Assembly (NCBI GenBank): GCA_963971405.1
Contig: OZ020489.1
Coordinates: 19,618,290-19,682,289 of the forward strand
Reading direction: 5' to 3'
Length of the DNA stretch: 64,000 nucleotides
Source: Psococerastis gibbosa
Lineage: Eukaryota > Arthropoda > Insecta > Psocodea > Psocidae
Shown here: positions 11,044-21,334 of the stretch, piece after piece
Numbering within the stretch: the stretch's first letter is position 1
Layout: the number at the start of each line of letters is the position of its first letter
Translations under genes and position numbers: made by a program
The notes under the pieces: generated by a model
What the model saw: only the letters and a program-made list of their open reading frames with translations
The model's database searches: none
What the model was told of the DNA's origin: nothing

Positions 11044-11634
11044 TTATTCATTTAATAGTGATTTAAGAAATGTTATTTCCGAATTATTGAGCCAGTTCTT
11101 TGTTGATGGTAAAAAATCTTTTTTTCTTAGTAAATCTGTAATATGAGTGGGGAGAGCATTTATAATTTTCGTTGACAAGAAAACAGGCGAGAAAGTCGTG
11201 CGGCTTTTGGTGATGTTTGGGAAATAACTAATGTTCTGTACTGATCTTGTGTTGTAATATTTAACGGAGGCTGGTGGTAGGCAAATTTTATTATTGTGGA
11301 CCAATTTTAACATTTCCCAGGTGTAGGTATGGTAAACTGACGGAATTTGTAATTGATTATATAAGGGTTGGGCATGTTCTCTTCTGCTTTTATTTAACAT
11401 TACTCGTAGGATAATGTTCAGGGATATATTTACTTTATTAATAAGTGATCCAAAGGTCCCTCCCCACGCACATATGCCGTAGTTTACAATTGGCTGAGTG
11501 ATGGCGAAAAATATCATACGTAGTAGATGAACATTCAGAACATTTCTCAATCGTCTAAAAATGTATATCGTTCTTCTAAGTCGTAGTGTAGCCCTTTCTG
11601 TTTGTACTACGGCTGTCCAATCGGAGGGAAAAAT
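11044..11634 (-). pseudogene. Jockey/CR1-like non-LTR retrotransposon, RT C-terminal fragment
   Basis: A frame open on the minus strand from about 11634 down to the stop at 11044 encodes about 195 residues. In order they show SDWTAVVQTERATLRLRRT, LLRMIFFAITQPIVNYGI, CAWGGTFGSLINKVNISLN, and a tail with YNTRSVQNISYF and INALPTHITDLL. The YGI..WGGT then LQ-like helix is the thumb/C-terminal region that follows reverse transcriptase in jockey, CR1 and R1 elements. The palm with the catalytic aspartates is absent; an in-frame TAA lies just upstream. It is a 5'-truncated dead copy whose frame is still open over nearly 600 bases, suggesting modest age. Confidence 0.8.
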
Positions 11635-11639
11635 TTAAT

Positions 11640-12456
11640 ATAACATTTTCTGTTGGTAGGAAATTCTGTAATCTGTTATGGGTTAATTGTAAGAGTGGGC
11701 TGAAAGGCCCATATAGCATTCTGAAATCAAGGGTAGAAGGCAACAATTTAATGCAGAGATCTCAAAATATTTTGTAAACAACTGGAAGCCTAGTCATTTC
11801 GACGAAATTATATTATTATTCATTCCACAACCGCTAAGATATGAAAATGGTCAAATGAAATAACAAGATTTCGCATCAAATGAGCATTGCTTCACCTGCT
11901 GACATTCTTGTTGCTGTGAAAAAATCGCAATAAAGTGCACTACACAGATTTTGCAGAGTAGTGTTAAAGCAGTCCGGTAAATAGTCTGCCTCTTGAGAAA
12001 GCTTGTATTTTTAATAATTTATGACTAATGAATATTGTAACTTTGCGGATTTAATTAATTTCGTCATCACTTGGCCTTAAGTTGTTCACAAAATATTTTG
12101 AAATCTCTGCCTTAAAGGAAATATTACCTGACAAACTCTGAGGAATCGTCTCTGGAAAAGCTCAATAGGTCCAGCACCGCATACCGTGTTTAATTAACAC
12201 CGGAGTTTATTGCTAAATTACCCTACCACCAATTTATAATGCACTTGCCAGCGATTGAAAGTAATCATTTAAATTGATCTACTCACTGCCACAGAGCTGA
12301 TTGCTGTGCACTTTTACATTATGTTAAATATATGAAAAAAATCTTGAAGAAGTTTTAAGTTGCGTAAGGCTTGGTACACACGCCGGTGACTCGCTGAGAA
12401 ATTTGTCATTATAGCAAAGGCAGTTGGAAAACCACGGTATACATAATAGTCTCCTG
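11640..12456. other. Unannotated stretch
   Basis: No exon or element recognised. A hairpin-like GGGCTGAAAGGCCC at about 11697-11710 resembles LINE 3' UTR hairpins such as the one near 61842, but no tail follows. Confidence 0.4.
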
Positions 12457-13084
12457 CATTGGCGCAAATTCCCAAAATTTCTGGGGGGGCTTTAGGACCC
12501 CAAGACTTGGTTTCAATATTAATTCACTTCTGAAGTGAGATAGAAGATGAAAGGGGGGTCCGGGGGTCTCCCCCGGAGAAAAAATTGATAAGTAGGCCAA
12601 AATTGGTGAGGTTTTACGCATATCAAACCCAAGAGAAAGGGGGGCCCGGGGGTCTCCCCCCGGAGATTTTTTTTTTATAAATAGGCCCAAATTAGTAAGG
12701 TTTTGCGCATGTTATACCCTAGAAAAAGGGGTGCCCGGGGGTGACCCCCAGTGAAAAAAAAATCGAGAAATAGGACCAAATTAGTGAGGTTTCTCCTGTT
12801 TTCCAAGCGGTAAAGTTGAGGTTTTACCGACGAATAAACTTACCACGGAGGCGGGCTCGGGTCCCGTAGAAAAATTTTGATAAAATAAGTCTGAAATATT
12901 GGGGTTTTAAGCATTTTGAGTAATATATTTTTTGTCAATACGTATATTTTTTTTAATGATGTCTTTCATAAAAATAAGCATACCAAGAATTAATTTCCCT
13001 TTCGTTATTGCGGATGCTATGCCTTTCGCCTCTATAACGTCTTTGTCACCAGAAAACCCCACGACCCCCATATTTACGCCAATG
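12457..13084. mobile_element. hAT-like non-autonomous element with perfect 8 bp duplication
   Basis: The ends are CATTGGCGCAAAT on the left and, inward from the right, CATTGGCGTAAATATGGGGG. The flanks are GTCTCCTG at 12449-12456 and again at 13085-13092, a perfect 8 bp duplication. Inside, three to four tandem modules of about 100 bases each carry a GGGGGGCCCGGGGGTCTCCC-type palindrome followed by an ATAGGCC.AAATTAGTGAGG-like stretch. It has no coding potential. It is the same family as 62242-63070, inverted. The ORF at 12409-12690 (minus) is a by-product of the modules. Confidence 0.85.
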
Positions 13085-13119
13085 GTCTCCTGAGTAACTT
13101 TGTATAAAACTTGCTGTCA

Positions 13120-13285
13120 CTCATTGTGAGAAAAAATACTTTGTAAAGTTTTACGTTGTAAAATAAATAAAAAACACAACCGGTTTCGGCTCACGCAACT
13201 TGACGATGGGGTGAGCCGAAATCGGTTGTGTGTTTTTTTATTTTATAACGTAAAACTCTACAAACTAATTATTTTCACAATGAGG
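13120..13285. mobile_element. Palindromic MITE with ACCGGTTTCGG core
   Basis: Arms of about 75 bases run from CTCATTGTGA on the left to TCACAATGAG on the right. The loop is GCAACTTGACGATGGG, between CAACCGGTTTCGGCTCAC and its near complement. The core motif TGACGATGG then CCGAAA.CGGT recurs at 40739-40861 and in part near 26190. Confidence 0.7.
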
Positions 13286-13504
13286 GAAAACCACAGAGCC
13301 ATCTTCAGAAAATTTCTGAGTCTGGTGTGAAGGCGACCGCACACCGGTGCAAAGTTCCCCCCCCCCCCCCCCCATCGATACGCCCAGAACACGCGTCAGG
13401 ATAAAAAATCTTCGGAATTTGACTCTGTGGTTTTGGAACTACCCATTTGCTTGCTACAATGATAAAAATCCTCCGTAACTCGAGCGTGTGGACTGACCCT
13501 GCAA

Positions 13505-13830
13505 GACCGGCGCCGCAATGAGGACATATAAGGTTGGAGATGAAAACTGGCGATGTCGCACTGAAGCTAAGGGAAAGAATATTCAGTTGGTGGGGCCACG
13601 TCCAGAGGAGGGAGGAAACATCCCTCCTAAAGCGTATACAGAATATGACACTCCCTGGACCCCGCCCCCGGGGAAGACCGAAAATGACACTCCCCAGAAA
13701 AATCGAAGAAGACATAAGGACTCTCGCCCTGAACAAGGAAGACGCTCTAAACAGAGTTGTTTGGAAACGCCACTGCCGTGCCGCCGACCCTCCCTGAGGA
13801 CAAAGGCGATGTAAAAGTAAGTAAAAGTAA
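13505..13830 (+). pseudogene. RTE-like non-LTR retrotransposon, C-terminal fragment with GTAAA tail
   Basis: From 13534 to 13797 the frame gives FSWWGHVQRREETSLLKRIQ, PRGRPKMTLPRKIEEDIRTL and DALNRVVWKRHCRAADPP. This is the WGHV.R, RGRPK and DA..R..W signature at the C terminus of RTE-clade ORF2. The stop at 13795-13797 is followed by a tail of GTAAA/AGTAA units. The usual 'R.W.D' before the acidic helix is degraded. The polymerase region is missing (5' truncation). Confidence 0.75.
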
Positions 13831-14029
13831 GTATAGTTATAACTACTTTCGGCATTTTGATGAGGACATTTCGAACTTGTCCAATCCTGTTGTGATTTTC
13901 CTGACTCACCTCTATATAATAATCCTATCTATGATAGGATCGCAGCCCTCCACGAAGTAAAATCCTGGCTACGGGCCTGTGTCCCATCCATCGATAAATC
14001 GATTCAATGCTTTGGGATAGGAAATTTCG

Positions 14030-14150
14030 AGGCAACCGTATTTTAACCCTAGGAAAATTATTTACTATGGAAATATCAACATACCATATTATTTATCTCG
14101 GCACCTATACTAATTTGATAAATAAGAAAGCATTTTTGAGTAAACTCTTC
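14030..14150 (+). repeat. Interspersed repeat family A, 3' fragment
   Basis: Matches the last 120 bases of family A: AAATTATTTACTATGGAAAT then ATAAGAAAGCATTTTTGAGT and AAACTC. It is 5' truncated and diverged. Confidence 0.55.
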
Positions 14151-14344
14151 TTCTTTCGTTTCGGTAGCAATATTCGAAAAGTATCGATGACTAATCAAAT
14201 CGACAGTCAGTGGATCAAATCATGTAATTGGTTGTTATACAACGCTCTGATTCGCCGGTTCCAATAATTCTAATACAATACCGTTGGTTGAATAGCTTAT
14301 CGTACAGTCAAGTTTACGCTTGATTTGTTAATCTGTTTAACACT

Positions 14345-14430
14345 TGCTACATTTTCTGGCCATGCATCGGAGGGCATGTAAAAAAGGCTTTATATCCCAA
14401 ATTCTGTAATGTTGGCTTAGTAAAGAAATA
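14345..14430 (+). mobile_element. SINE fragment (same family as 54138-54331)
   Basis: Carries ACATTTTCTGGCCATGCATC and GGAGGGCATGTAAAA followed by GGCTTAGTAA, the central and 3' part of the SINE family seen reversed at 28012, 54138 and 54742. The tRNA-like head is missing. Confidence 0.55.
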
Positions 14431-14440
14431 GTTATTATTT

Positions 14441-15110
14441 ATTTATTTATTGCTTTCCTATTTATGCATTAGTATGGCGCGGATTCCACCAACGTCAATA
14501 GTGATATTAAATGTTTCTTGACGAGGTAGCAGACATTTGTAGACAGTTTTAGCCATACTGAAAATGTCTGCTCCCACGTCAAAAAACATTTAATATCACT
14601 ATTGACATCGGTGGAATCAGCGCCTATATGGAAAGTTTTGTGATTTTTGAGATTTTAGATTTCGAGATTTCAGTGGATTTTCACGTTTTGAGTTCCCAGA
14701 TCCCAAAAAATTGGTTTTTACGAAATGCCTGGCTCTCGGTCTGTTCGTCAATTTGTGGGCAAACTACTCGGTGGAATTTAATGAAATTTGGCGTCTTGCT
14801 TTACAAAAATCATACCTCGGGATCATTTTTTTTATATTTTGGGCTAATACAATTTTGCGGGGTTTACCCTCCAAAAACTAAAAAAACACATAAAAAATGG
14901 TTTCTCTAAAACGGCTCCAAATATTTTTTTTTGTAAATTCACATACTGTATATTGTAGTCGTTATTTATGTCAACAAAACCCTATATACCCTTGATATAG
15001 TTTGGTTCTGTGGACAAAATAATAAAAAAGACTCAATTTTCATAAAAAATTACTAAAAAAATACTTTTCCTGCGGAACCTTTCTATCGATGCTTTTTAAC
15101 TTCAGGATGA
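14441..15110 (+). repeat. Interspersed repeat family A, 5' two-thirds, split by a MITE
   Basis: Starts TTGCTTTCCTATTTATGCAT. After the MITE at 14476-14624 it continues ATGGAAAGTTTTGTGATTTT, the TCTGTTCGT region and CTACTCGGTGGAATTTAATG. The open frame 14628-14909 overlaps the same part as the open frames in copies 17280-18120 and 49036-49980. The 3' end is lost. Confidence 0.75.
14476..14624. mobile_element. Palindromic MITE, copy 1 of 4, 3 bp TSD (TAT)
   Basis: The ends are GGCGCGGATTCCACC and, inward from the right, GGCGCTGATTCCACC. TAT flanks both sides (14473-14475 and 14625-14627). Comparison with other family A copies shows that the intact host sequence reads ...TAGTAT-AAGG..., so the TAT duplication and both borders are confirmed by an effectively empty site. 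The interior has the family block GAGGTAGCAGACATTT. Harbinger-type elements make 3 bp A/T duplications, so that class is likely. Confidence 0.85.
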
Positions 15111-15789
15111 GCTGAGATAACCTCGCCATTGACGCAATGTAACAGGCGAAAGCATGACTAAGTGCAGATACTATAAAATATAAAATTATAGTTTTGTTTT
15201 TTTAATTGGCCTGTATAAATTTTTTATAAATTTACGTCTAAGGGTCAAGTCTAGTATGTTCTTCCCGAAGCCGGGAATATTGATACAGTATATCCCATAC
15301 GGCTATGTATCTTCTGTCTGTAAGGCATGTCAAGGATATAGGTACCGTATCTTATTAACTAATTCTTGCATCATATATAAAGGGAAATGGAGAAAAATCA
15401 GGCGTGAACTTTGGTTGAAATACCATTACCAGTAAATTAGTCGGAGCTGTTTTGTCCAGACAATGGTCAGCTGACCAGATAATCGAAATAATTACCAAAG
15501 GAGCTGCAGACAGACCACTGGATGGAGCAACCGGCATGCTTACCTTGACTCGTACCGTGGAGCCTGCACCATGTGTTCTCTCCAATGCTTGTCAACAAAG
15601 AACATGGGGATTCATGATAACGGATTTGTCTTCGTCTGGGTACTGTTGAAAGTGAAAAGTTGACTTTTATAGCAATGACTTTTATATAGGGCTGTAAGAC
15701 TTAATTAAGAATCTATTGGTATAGGTAAAGGTTAATGACAATGACAAAGCATACATATATTACAGTCACAGTGCAAAGGCACAACATAC
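15111..15789. other. Unannotated stretch
   Basis: Overlapping short frames exist on both strands around 15355-15649, but none shows a recognisable domain or splice context. Confidence 0.35.
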
Positions 15790-16045
15790 GAAATACCACT
15801 ACATAAGATCAGACAGGAAGGACTCTTAAGCACCATAATAGAAGGCACAATCGAAGGCACCAATGCAAGAGGGCGACCAAGGAAGGCGTACGCAAAAGAC
15901 CTCAAGAAAGATATGAGATGCGGAACCTACTTGGAACTCAAGAGAACGGCCCAAGACAGGGAGGAGTGGAGAAGGAGGTGGAAAGATTTGCTGCAAACCA
16001 ATCGCTAGATTGCAACTACAGAAGGAGAAAGAAGAAGATCACAAG
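15790..16045 (+). pseudogene. RTE-like non-LTR retrotransposon, extreme C-terminal fragment
   Basis: Translating with one frame slip gives IIEGTIEGTNARGRPRKAYA, DLKKDMRCGTYLELKRTAQD and REEWRRRWKDLLQTNR then TAG. This is the same family as 4500-5015, down to the AGATTGCAACTACAGAAGGAG 3' end. Everything upstream is missing. Confidence 0.7.
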
Positions 16046-16179
16046 ACATGGGGAATCTACAGTACTATACACTATTCGCCACTGAAGCCGCCAACCATTG
16101 GAGGTTAGGGCAGCTAATTCACTCAGTACCGTAGCTTTAAAAGAAAACAATTAAACAATTTATATCTTAGATAACGCTT

Positions 16180-16392
16180 GAGACTCTCTCCGGTCTTGTA
16201 ATGAAGATGGCAGTGTTGACACCCCCCCCCCCCCCTATATATTTCATCCTTCTTTTTTTCCTCTCGTCCTCTCTTTTTTTCTTCTCTATTTAATTTTAAG
16301 CATTTATCAGTAACACAATATTTTTTTAGGGTTAGCATGAAAACAAGACTTTATAGTCCTATTGTTCGCCTTTTGGTTTTTTAATAAGTCGA
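16180..16392 (+). repeat. Dispersed ~210 bp repeat, copy 1 (LINE 3' end-like)
   Basis: Aligns along its length with 27170-27400: a GAGACTCTC..GG start, a long C run, a C/T-rich stretch, GTTAGCATGAAAACAAGACT and an AATAAGTCG end. The AAGACTTTAT.GTC hairpin just before the end suggests a retroelement 3' UTR. Confidence 0.6.
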
Positions 16393-17279
16393 TAACAGAA
16401 TCGCAGGGGCAGAAGTTCTGCGCACTTCACCTTGGGCCCCTGGCGATCTTACTTGCTCAACTTTCACAATGTTTAGTTCATGGCTAGAACCTCCCGCAAA
16501 ATCTCGGTCACAGCTGCCGAAGCGTTGATTGACTGAGACGCGAATGTCCATCTGACCCGCCTGGTAATAACAAAATTTAGGTAACAACAATAACGATTGA
16601 TGTAATGTGGTAATTTTGGTTCCATAAATCACCGACGCCGATGCCCATGACATTTGTTTGTCATTTTAAGTGAAAGTGCCACTGATAATACAACAGGGTG
16701 AGGTTCTAATCAGACAAGAATTTTCTGAAGTAATCCTACACCCGTTGATCTGGCCATCACTGCCGATGTTATCGGTATACCTATTGTAACGTTTAGTAAG
16801 TCACGTTGCGAATCTAGGGTTGGTTAACATCTAAGAATTTGCAACTGGCCTATTGTGTGTCAATTTGTCTAGAAATAGGATATAGGCTGCTCCGAATGTT
16901 TTTTGCATTTGCCAGCGATAAAACCTTACGCAAGATTAGCTGTAACTGTAATCTGTTTATAAAGTGGCCGATCATTACTTTTTTTTTTCAATATTTCTGA
17001 TATGAGATATCGAAAAGGTGAAGGGATTATTGTTGGAACTTTTTTTTCTTTCCCAAAACGTATTAAATTAAATGTTAATTGTTGCACCGATGTTGTACAA
17101 AAGCTCTGCAACGCAAGCAACAGCAACAGCTGCACCAATAATTTCCTCCTCGGTACTGGAAAGATTCGCCTCCACTTATATGCTCCTTCTGTAGGATTTT
17201 TTCTAAAGACTGTAAAAAAATAAACTAAAACTGTGTAATGCACAGCTCAAAACACCAACATTACATGTTAAATTTTATT
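16393..17279. other. Unannotated stretch
   Basis: No exon or element recognised. The complementary open frames at 16926-17243 lack any known domain. Confidence 0.35.
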
Positions 17280-18120
17280 TGTTGCCTTCGAATTTATACG
17301 TAGTATAAGGAAAGCTTTGTGACGGTTGAAATTTTCGATTCCGAGATTTCAACGGATTTACACGTTTTAAGGTCCCAGGAACCCAAAAAAGTGGTTTTTA
17401 CGAAATGTCTGTCTGTCTGTGCGTCGATTTCCGGGCAAACTACTCGGTCGATTTTGATGAAATTCGGCGTGTAGGTTCACAAAAATCATACCTCGGGACC
17501 GTTTTTTTATTTGGGGCTAACTCAATTTGGGGGGGTTTTATTCTCAAAAAACTCCAAAAAACGTCTAAAAACGGCTCCAACGATTTCTTTTAAATTCACA
17601 TACATTGTAGTTGTTGTTAATGTTGATAAAATGCGGGGGTCGCTTGCCCTTTGATAGTTTGCTTCTGGGGGTGAAAAAATAAAAACAACTAAATTTTAAT
17701 GAAAAATGACTAAAAAATAATTTTTCTCCGAAACCTTTCTATCGATGATTTCAACCTTCAGGTATGTTTTAGTTGTTAAATTGAATGTCGAAACCGGACA
17801 GGTTGCTTTTCCAGAAAAGTATTTGGTTTTGTACAAAAAAATGTTTTTTTTTTTAAAAATGATAGAAAATTCACGCTCAAATGCATTGCGTGCCCTGCCA
17901 TTATTGCTGTGTGGTAATGTGTTGGTCTGACCTATCTAGAACTTACCACACCTCCAGCACCTCCAGTGACGTCAGGTGGACAACCCCCGCCCCCCCATCC
18001 CCCCCGAGATATCGGAAATTTAACGATAGGTAAATTATTTACCATGAAAATACTCATTTTCTCTATCTACTAATTTTGAGAAATTGAAAGCATGTTCGAG
18101 TAAACTCGGACCGGTTCTTT
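17280..18120 (+). repeat. Interspersed repeat family A, near full-length reference copy
   Basis: About 840 bases. Blocks in order: TTTATACGTAGTATAAGGAA; GCTTTGTGACGGTTGAAATT; GGTCCCAGGAACCCAAAAAA; GAAATGTCTGTCTGTCTGTG; CTACTCGGTCGATTTTGATG; an A-rich CTCCAAAAAACG section; GGTCGCTTGCCCTTTGATAG; AAATTATTTACCATGAAAAT; and AAGCATGTTCGAGTAAACTC with a CGGACCGGTTCTTT end. The short 5' sequence TTGCTTTCCTATTTAT is complementary to AAATAGGAAAGCA near the 3' end in several copies, a possible terminal repeat. At least ten copies or pieces lie in this window on both strands. The open frame 17405-17593 has no recognised domain. Confidence 0.8.
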
Positions 18121-18391
18121 ATGTTGTAATAGGTCTATTTACAATTTTGTCATGCCCAAAACATATTGTATTATTATTGTTAACCAAAATAGCTAACGTA
18201 TCTAGCATATTTAATATTTTATTGTTACAACTGTCAAGTGGCCTATTGTTATAGTTTTCAGTTTGGTTGGTAATGTCTCTGGATAAGTGAAGTATGCGCT
18301 AGAATCAGCAAGAGTTTTCATGTTCTTAAAACCTTAATCTTAAATGCTTAACAAAGCAGAAAAAAATTGGTAATTTATCTCAATACATACA
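18121..18391. other. Unannotated spacer
   Basis: Nothing recognised. Confidence 0.4.
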
Positions 18392-19560
18392 TTATAAATA
18401 CAATACATACATCAAAAATCCTGGAAGAAACACGTATATGATGGCTTTTCTTACAAAAGTAGTCCACAAATCAAACTGCACATAATGTTGTAGTATCGTG
18501 GGTAGGCACCACACACTTTCACCAAAATACTTTGAAATTGGATCAGTGGTTTCAAAAGAGGATGAGCTGAAGACCACAATGGTTGGAACAAAACTAAATA
18601 AATGAAACTGACTCTTATTTGATTCAATGTATTAATATTTAGTGTGGCCCCCATGGCTCTCATCACCTCAACACATTAATTGGGCATTGGCTGTATCAGG
18701 GAAGTGCAATAATTGCACCGGGGAAGTCCTTCCAGACGTCTTCAATAGTTCTTCAACGTTCTTAAATACACCTCAGTTTCTTGCGGTGCACTTTACGAGG
18801 AATAATTTCCAATAAGTTTTCAATAGGGATGAGGTCAGGACCTGGTGGAGGGCAACGCAGGATTCAAATTTGTTCCTTCTCCAGGTACTCTTTCACCACC
18901 TTTGATGTATGCTTATTGCTTGGGATCATTATCATGCGTTAAATATGACTTTACAGGCGTTTGTTAGAACAGAAGTGTCTCGAAATTGTCTCGATTCATA
19001 AAACAATTCATAATTCCGGAGTTGTAGCCTGGTATTCCAACTGCGAACCCCGAAAAACAGGCCCATATTATGGTAGAACCGCCACCATGCATCATTGTTG
19101 CCCGGATAGTCTTCTTATCAAGTTTTTTTCCAAAAGGTCTTCTAACTGCCTTCATATCAACCGATGCAAACAGATTGAACTTTGATTCATCGCTGAAAAC
19201 CATTTTCTAGAAAGCAGTTTCTAGTCCTTTTCAGTCCATTGAATATGGTTAAATGCGAATTTCGGCCGAGACTTTATGTTCTTCCTCGATTTACAAAACT
19301 TCTTTGTAGGGCAGAAACTCATAAAGCCACTTCCAGTTAGCTGAAGTCTTACTGACTTTATATTCTTCCTCGATAGACAAAACTTCTTTGTAGGGCAGAA
19401 ACTCATAAAGCCACTTCCAGTTAGCTGAAGTCTTACTGTCCTTAACTGAATTTTTTTTGGCTCCAGAAATTTTAACTTTAGTCAAAATTTTCCGCAACAG
19501 GGAATCCCGCGACACACTGAAAACACCTTTCTTTCGTACTTCGCTGGCGTTTTATGAAGA
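18392..19560 (-). pseudogene. Tc1-like transposase, decayed
   Basis: On the minus strand the three DDE landmarks of Tc1/mariner DD34E transposases are visible in order: VFSDESKFNLF (start at 19203), then HDNDPK (about 18937-18919), then PGPDLIPIENL (about 18853-18820). Between the first two lies MHGGGSTIIWACFSGFAVGI, the usual 'KHGGGSVMVWGCF' block. Several stops and frameshifts break it, and the N-terminal part is duplicated (19294-19460). The tail (ERRTIEDVW-like) is also recognisable. Element termini were not found with confidence. Dead; family call firm. Confidence 0.85.
19294..19460 (-). repeat. 84 bp tandem duplication inside Tc1 transposase coding sequence
   Basis: Two consecutive units carry ACAAAACTTCTTTGTAGGGC and TTCCAGTTAGCTGAAGTCTT, with an offset of 84 bases (start of block 19293 and 19377). 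84 is a multiple of three, so the reading frame (TSANWKWLYEFLPYKEVL) is repeated in frame. Confidence 0.9.
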
Positions 19561-19986
19561 CGGCCTGCACTTTTTCATGCTTGGGGCTTTAAAGTATACA
19601 CATTTCGCTTGAAATTGACGACCTGGGGACCTGTACCTGCCATCCAATGTCAATAGGCCTTATCCCCACTCTGGCACTCTTTTTTCAGCATTGTATGCTT
19701 GAGTTCTGCCACCGGGTTCTAGTATTTATTTAATTTAATAATTGAATTGTTTATTTGTGGTGTACCTATAGGCTAGTATAATACTTATTTATACTGGCCA
19801 TTTTAATTATAAAGTCAATTGAAGGCCACTGCCGCTCCTTACATATGAGCATACATCATGCATCGTACACACAGTACATAGGTTGCTTTATTAGATTTAT
19901 GCCTTTGACCTTCCCAACAGCCCATGCATAATTTGTTATTTTGTCCTTGATCAGAATTTTTCTTAAAGCTTCGTTTATTCATTTAT

Positions 19987-20345
19987 TTTCTTCTTCTTCT
20001 ATTCTGGCTCTTGGTGGGGTTTGGCCTGCTCGACAGCACTCCATCAGGGTTTTGTACATAGAAATATATTAACTGGAGCGGCGGGAGCCATACGAGGCAC
20101 CTGTTAACTATGAGTCAACTATCAGAGATAAGTACCAACGCAGAACGGATACCTGAACCTGGTCAAAAACTCTGTACTTAGCTTAAGCAGGCTATTTTCC
20201 CCGCCAAATTTTGTACTTCTCTTGTGCAGGCTACACTAGCAGCCATATTGATAACGGTCTCCAGCCACGGGATGGTTTTGTACGATGCTTCACCATCTAT
20301 GAACTCCCAACTCACGGAGGTTGTGACATTTGATTTCGTGGGAAA
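19987..20345 (-). pseudogene. RTE-like non-LTR 3' end with GAA tail
   Basis: A CTTCTTCTTCT run at 19990-20000 would be the GAA tail. Inward on the minus strand, about 20340-20270, the DNA is similar to the C-terminal coding end at 6960-7050 (CTCCGTGAGTTGGGA..AT against CTCCGCGAGTTAGGATAT). The coding part is badly eroded. Confidence 0.5.
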
Positions 20346-21334
20346 AAATGGCCTCAATCGACCAATAAATCATTGGGAGGTGTGACTATAGAAAAATTCT
20401 CTTTTTTTCGATTATAAAATCTAACTAGAGGGAGTTTTATTTCCCTTCACCCGAATGCATTCGTAATTATTCAAGTCTGTAGGCATGGTAACAATTTTAA
20501 AAATTTGCGTAAAAAATTCTGAGTAAAAGTCATGTTAATATTTCATGAGGCAACATTTAATAATAAAAGATCGAGCTGTGACGCATTTGCAAGCATGGTC
20601 AAGCGTGTAAAAAACCATGCCTCTAGTAAAAAATAAAGTTTTAAGGCCGGGAAATTATTTTCAATTTGTATAATTATTTTAAAAAGAAAGCTGAGTCAAG
20701 TGACCATATGTGCTTAATTAAGGTTGATTTGTTCAAAAAAAGTAAACGTACGTGTAATCGAATAAATTATTTGGTTTCATCAAATTGAATTTTGGTCACC
20801 GCTTGTCATAAAACACGACTGATTCCGATGTGGTCGTGTCTGAATAAATGAAACTACCTAAGTAGGCTACCTAATACCGATAGTCTATATTTTGAATAAT
20901 AAGCTTGCACAATTTTCCCGAAATTACAGAACCGGAACTTATTCGATAAAGTAAACTCTCTCGTTTTCACTGCACTGACCATATTTTTCGCAAAGTTGAT
21001 TGAAAGTAAACATTGCATGAAATTAACCAGGACGGATGCATATAATTCAGGGCCATTGTCTTCAAACACGCGCCACGGTGATGTAACATATTTGTGTTTT
21101 CATATGAGCAGTGCCCAATGGTCGCCGCTATCCTTGACCAGATGCCGCCTTGAGCTATGAAAAACTTGTTTGAAATTCCTCAATTTATTGATAGTACTTC
21201 CATATAAGCTGCTGGCGTTTTTTACAATGTTTCTAAATAGTATTTAGCGGTTCGTTAATAAGAAGAAATGTCAAATTCAATCCGAAATCTGACACTACGT
21301 ACATATATTACTTTATCCGCTGTTGCCAAGACTG
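20346..21334. other. Unannotated stretch
   Basis: No exon or element recognised in either strand. Confidence 0.4.

Noticed and set aside
13305..13909. Open frames of 98-143 codons on both strands around 13.3-13.9 kb
   Set aside because: Shadows of the LINE fragment at 13534-13797; the minus frames run through a poly-C tract.
17290..18120. Family A as a Helitron
   Set aside because: A small hairpin lies near one end, but there is no CTRR end or TC start with A-T insertion evidence.
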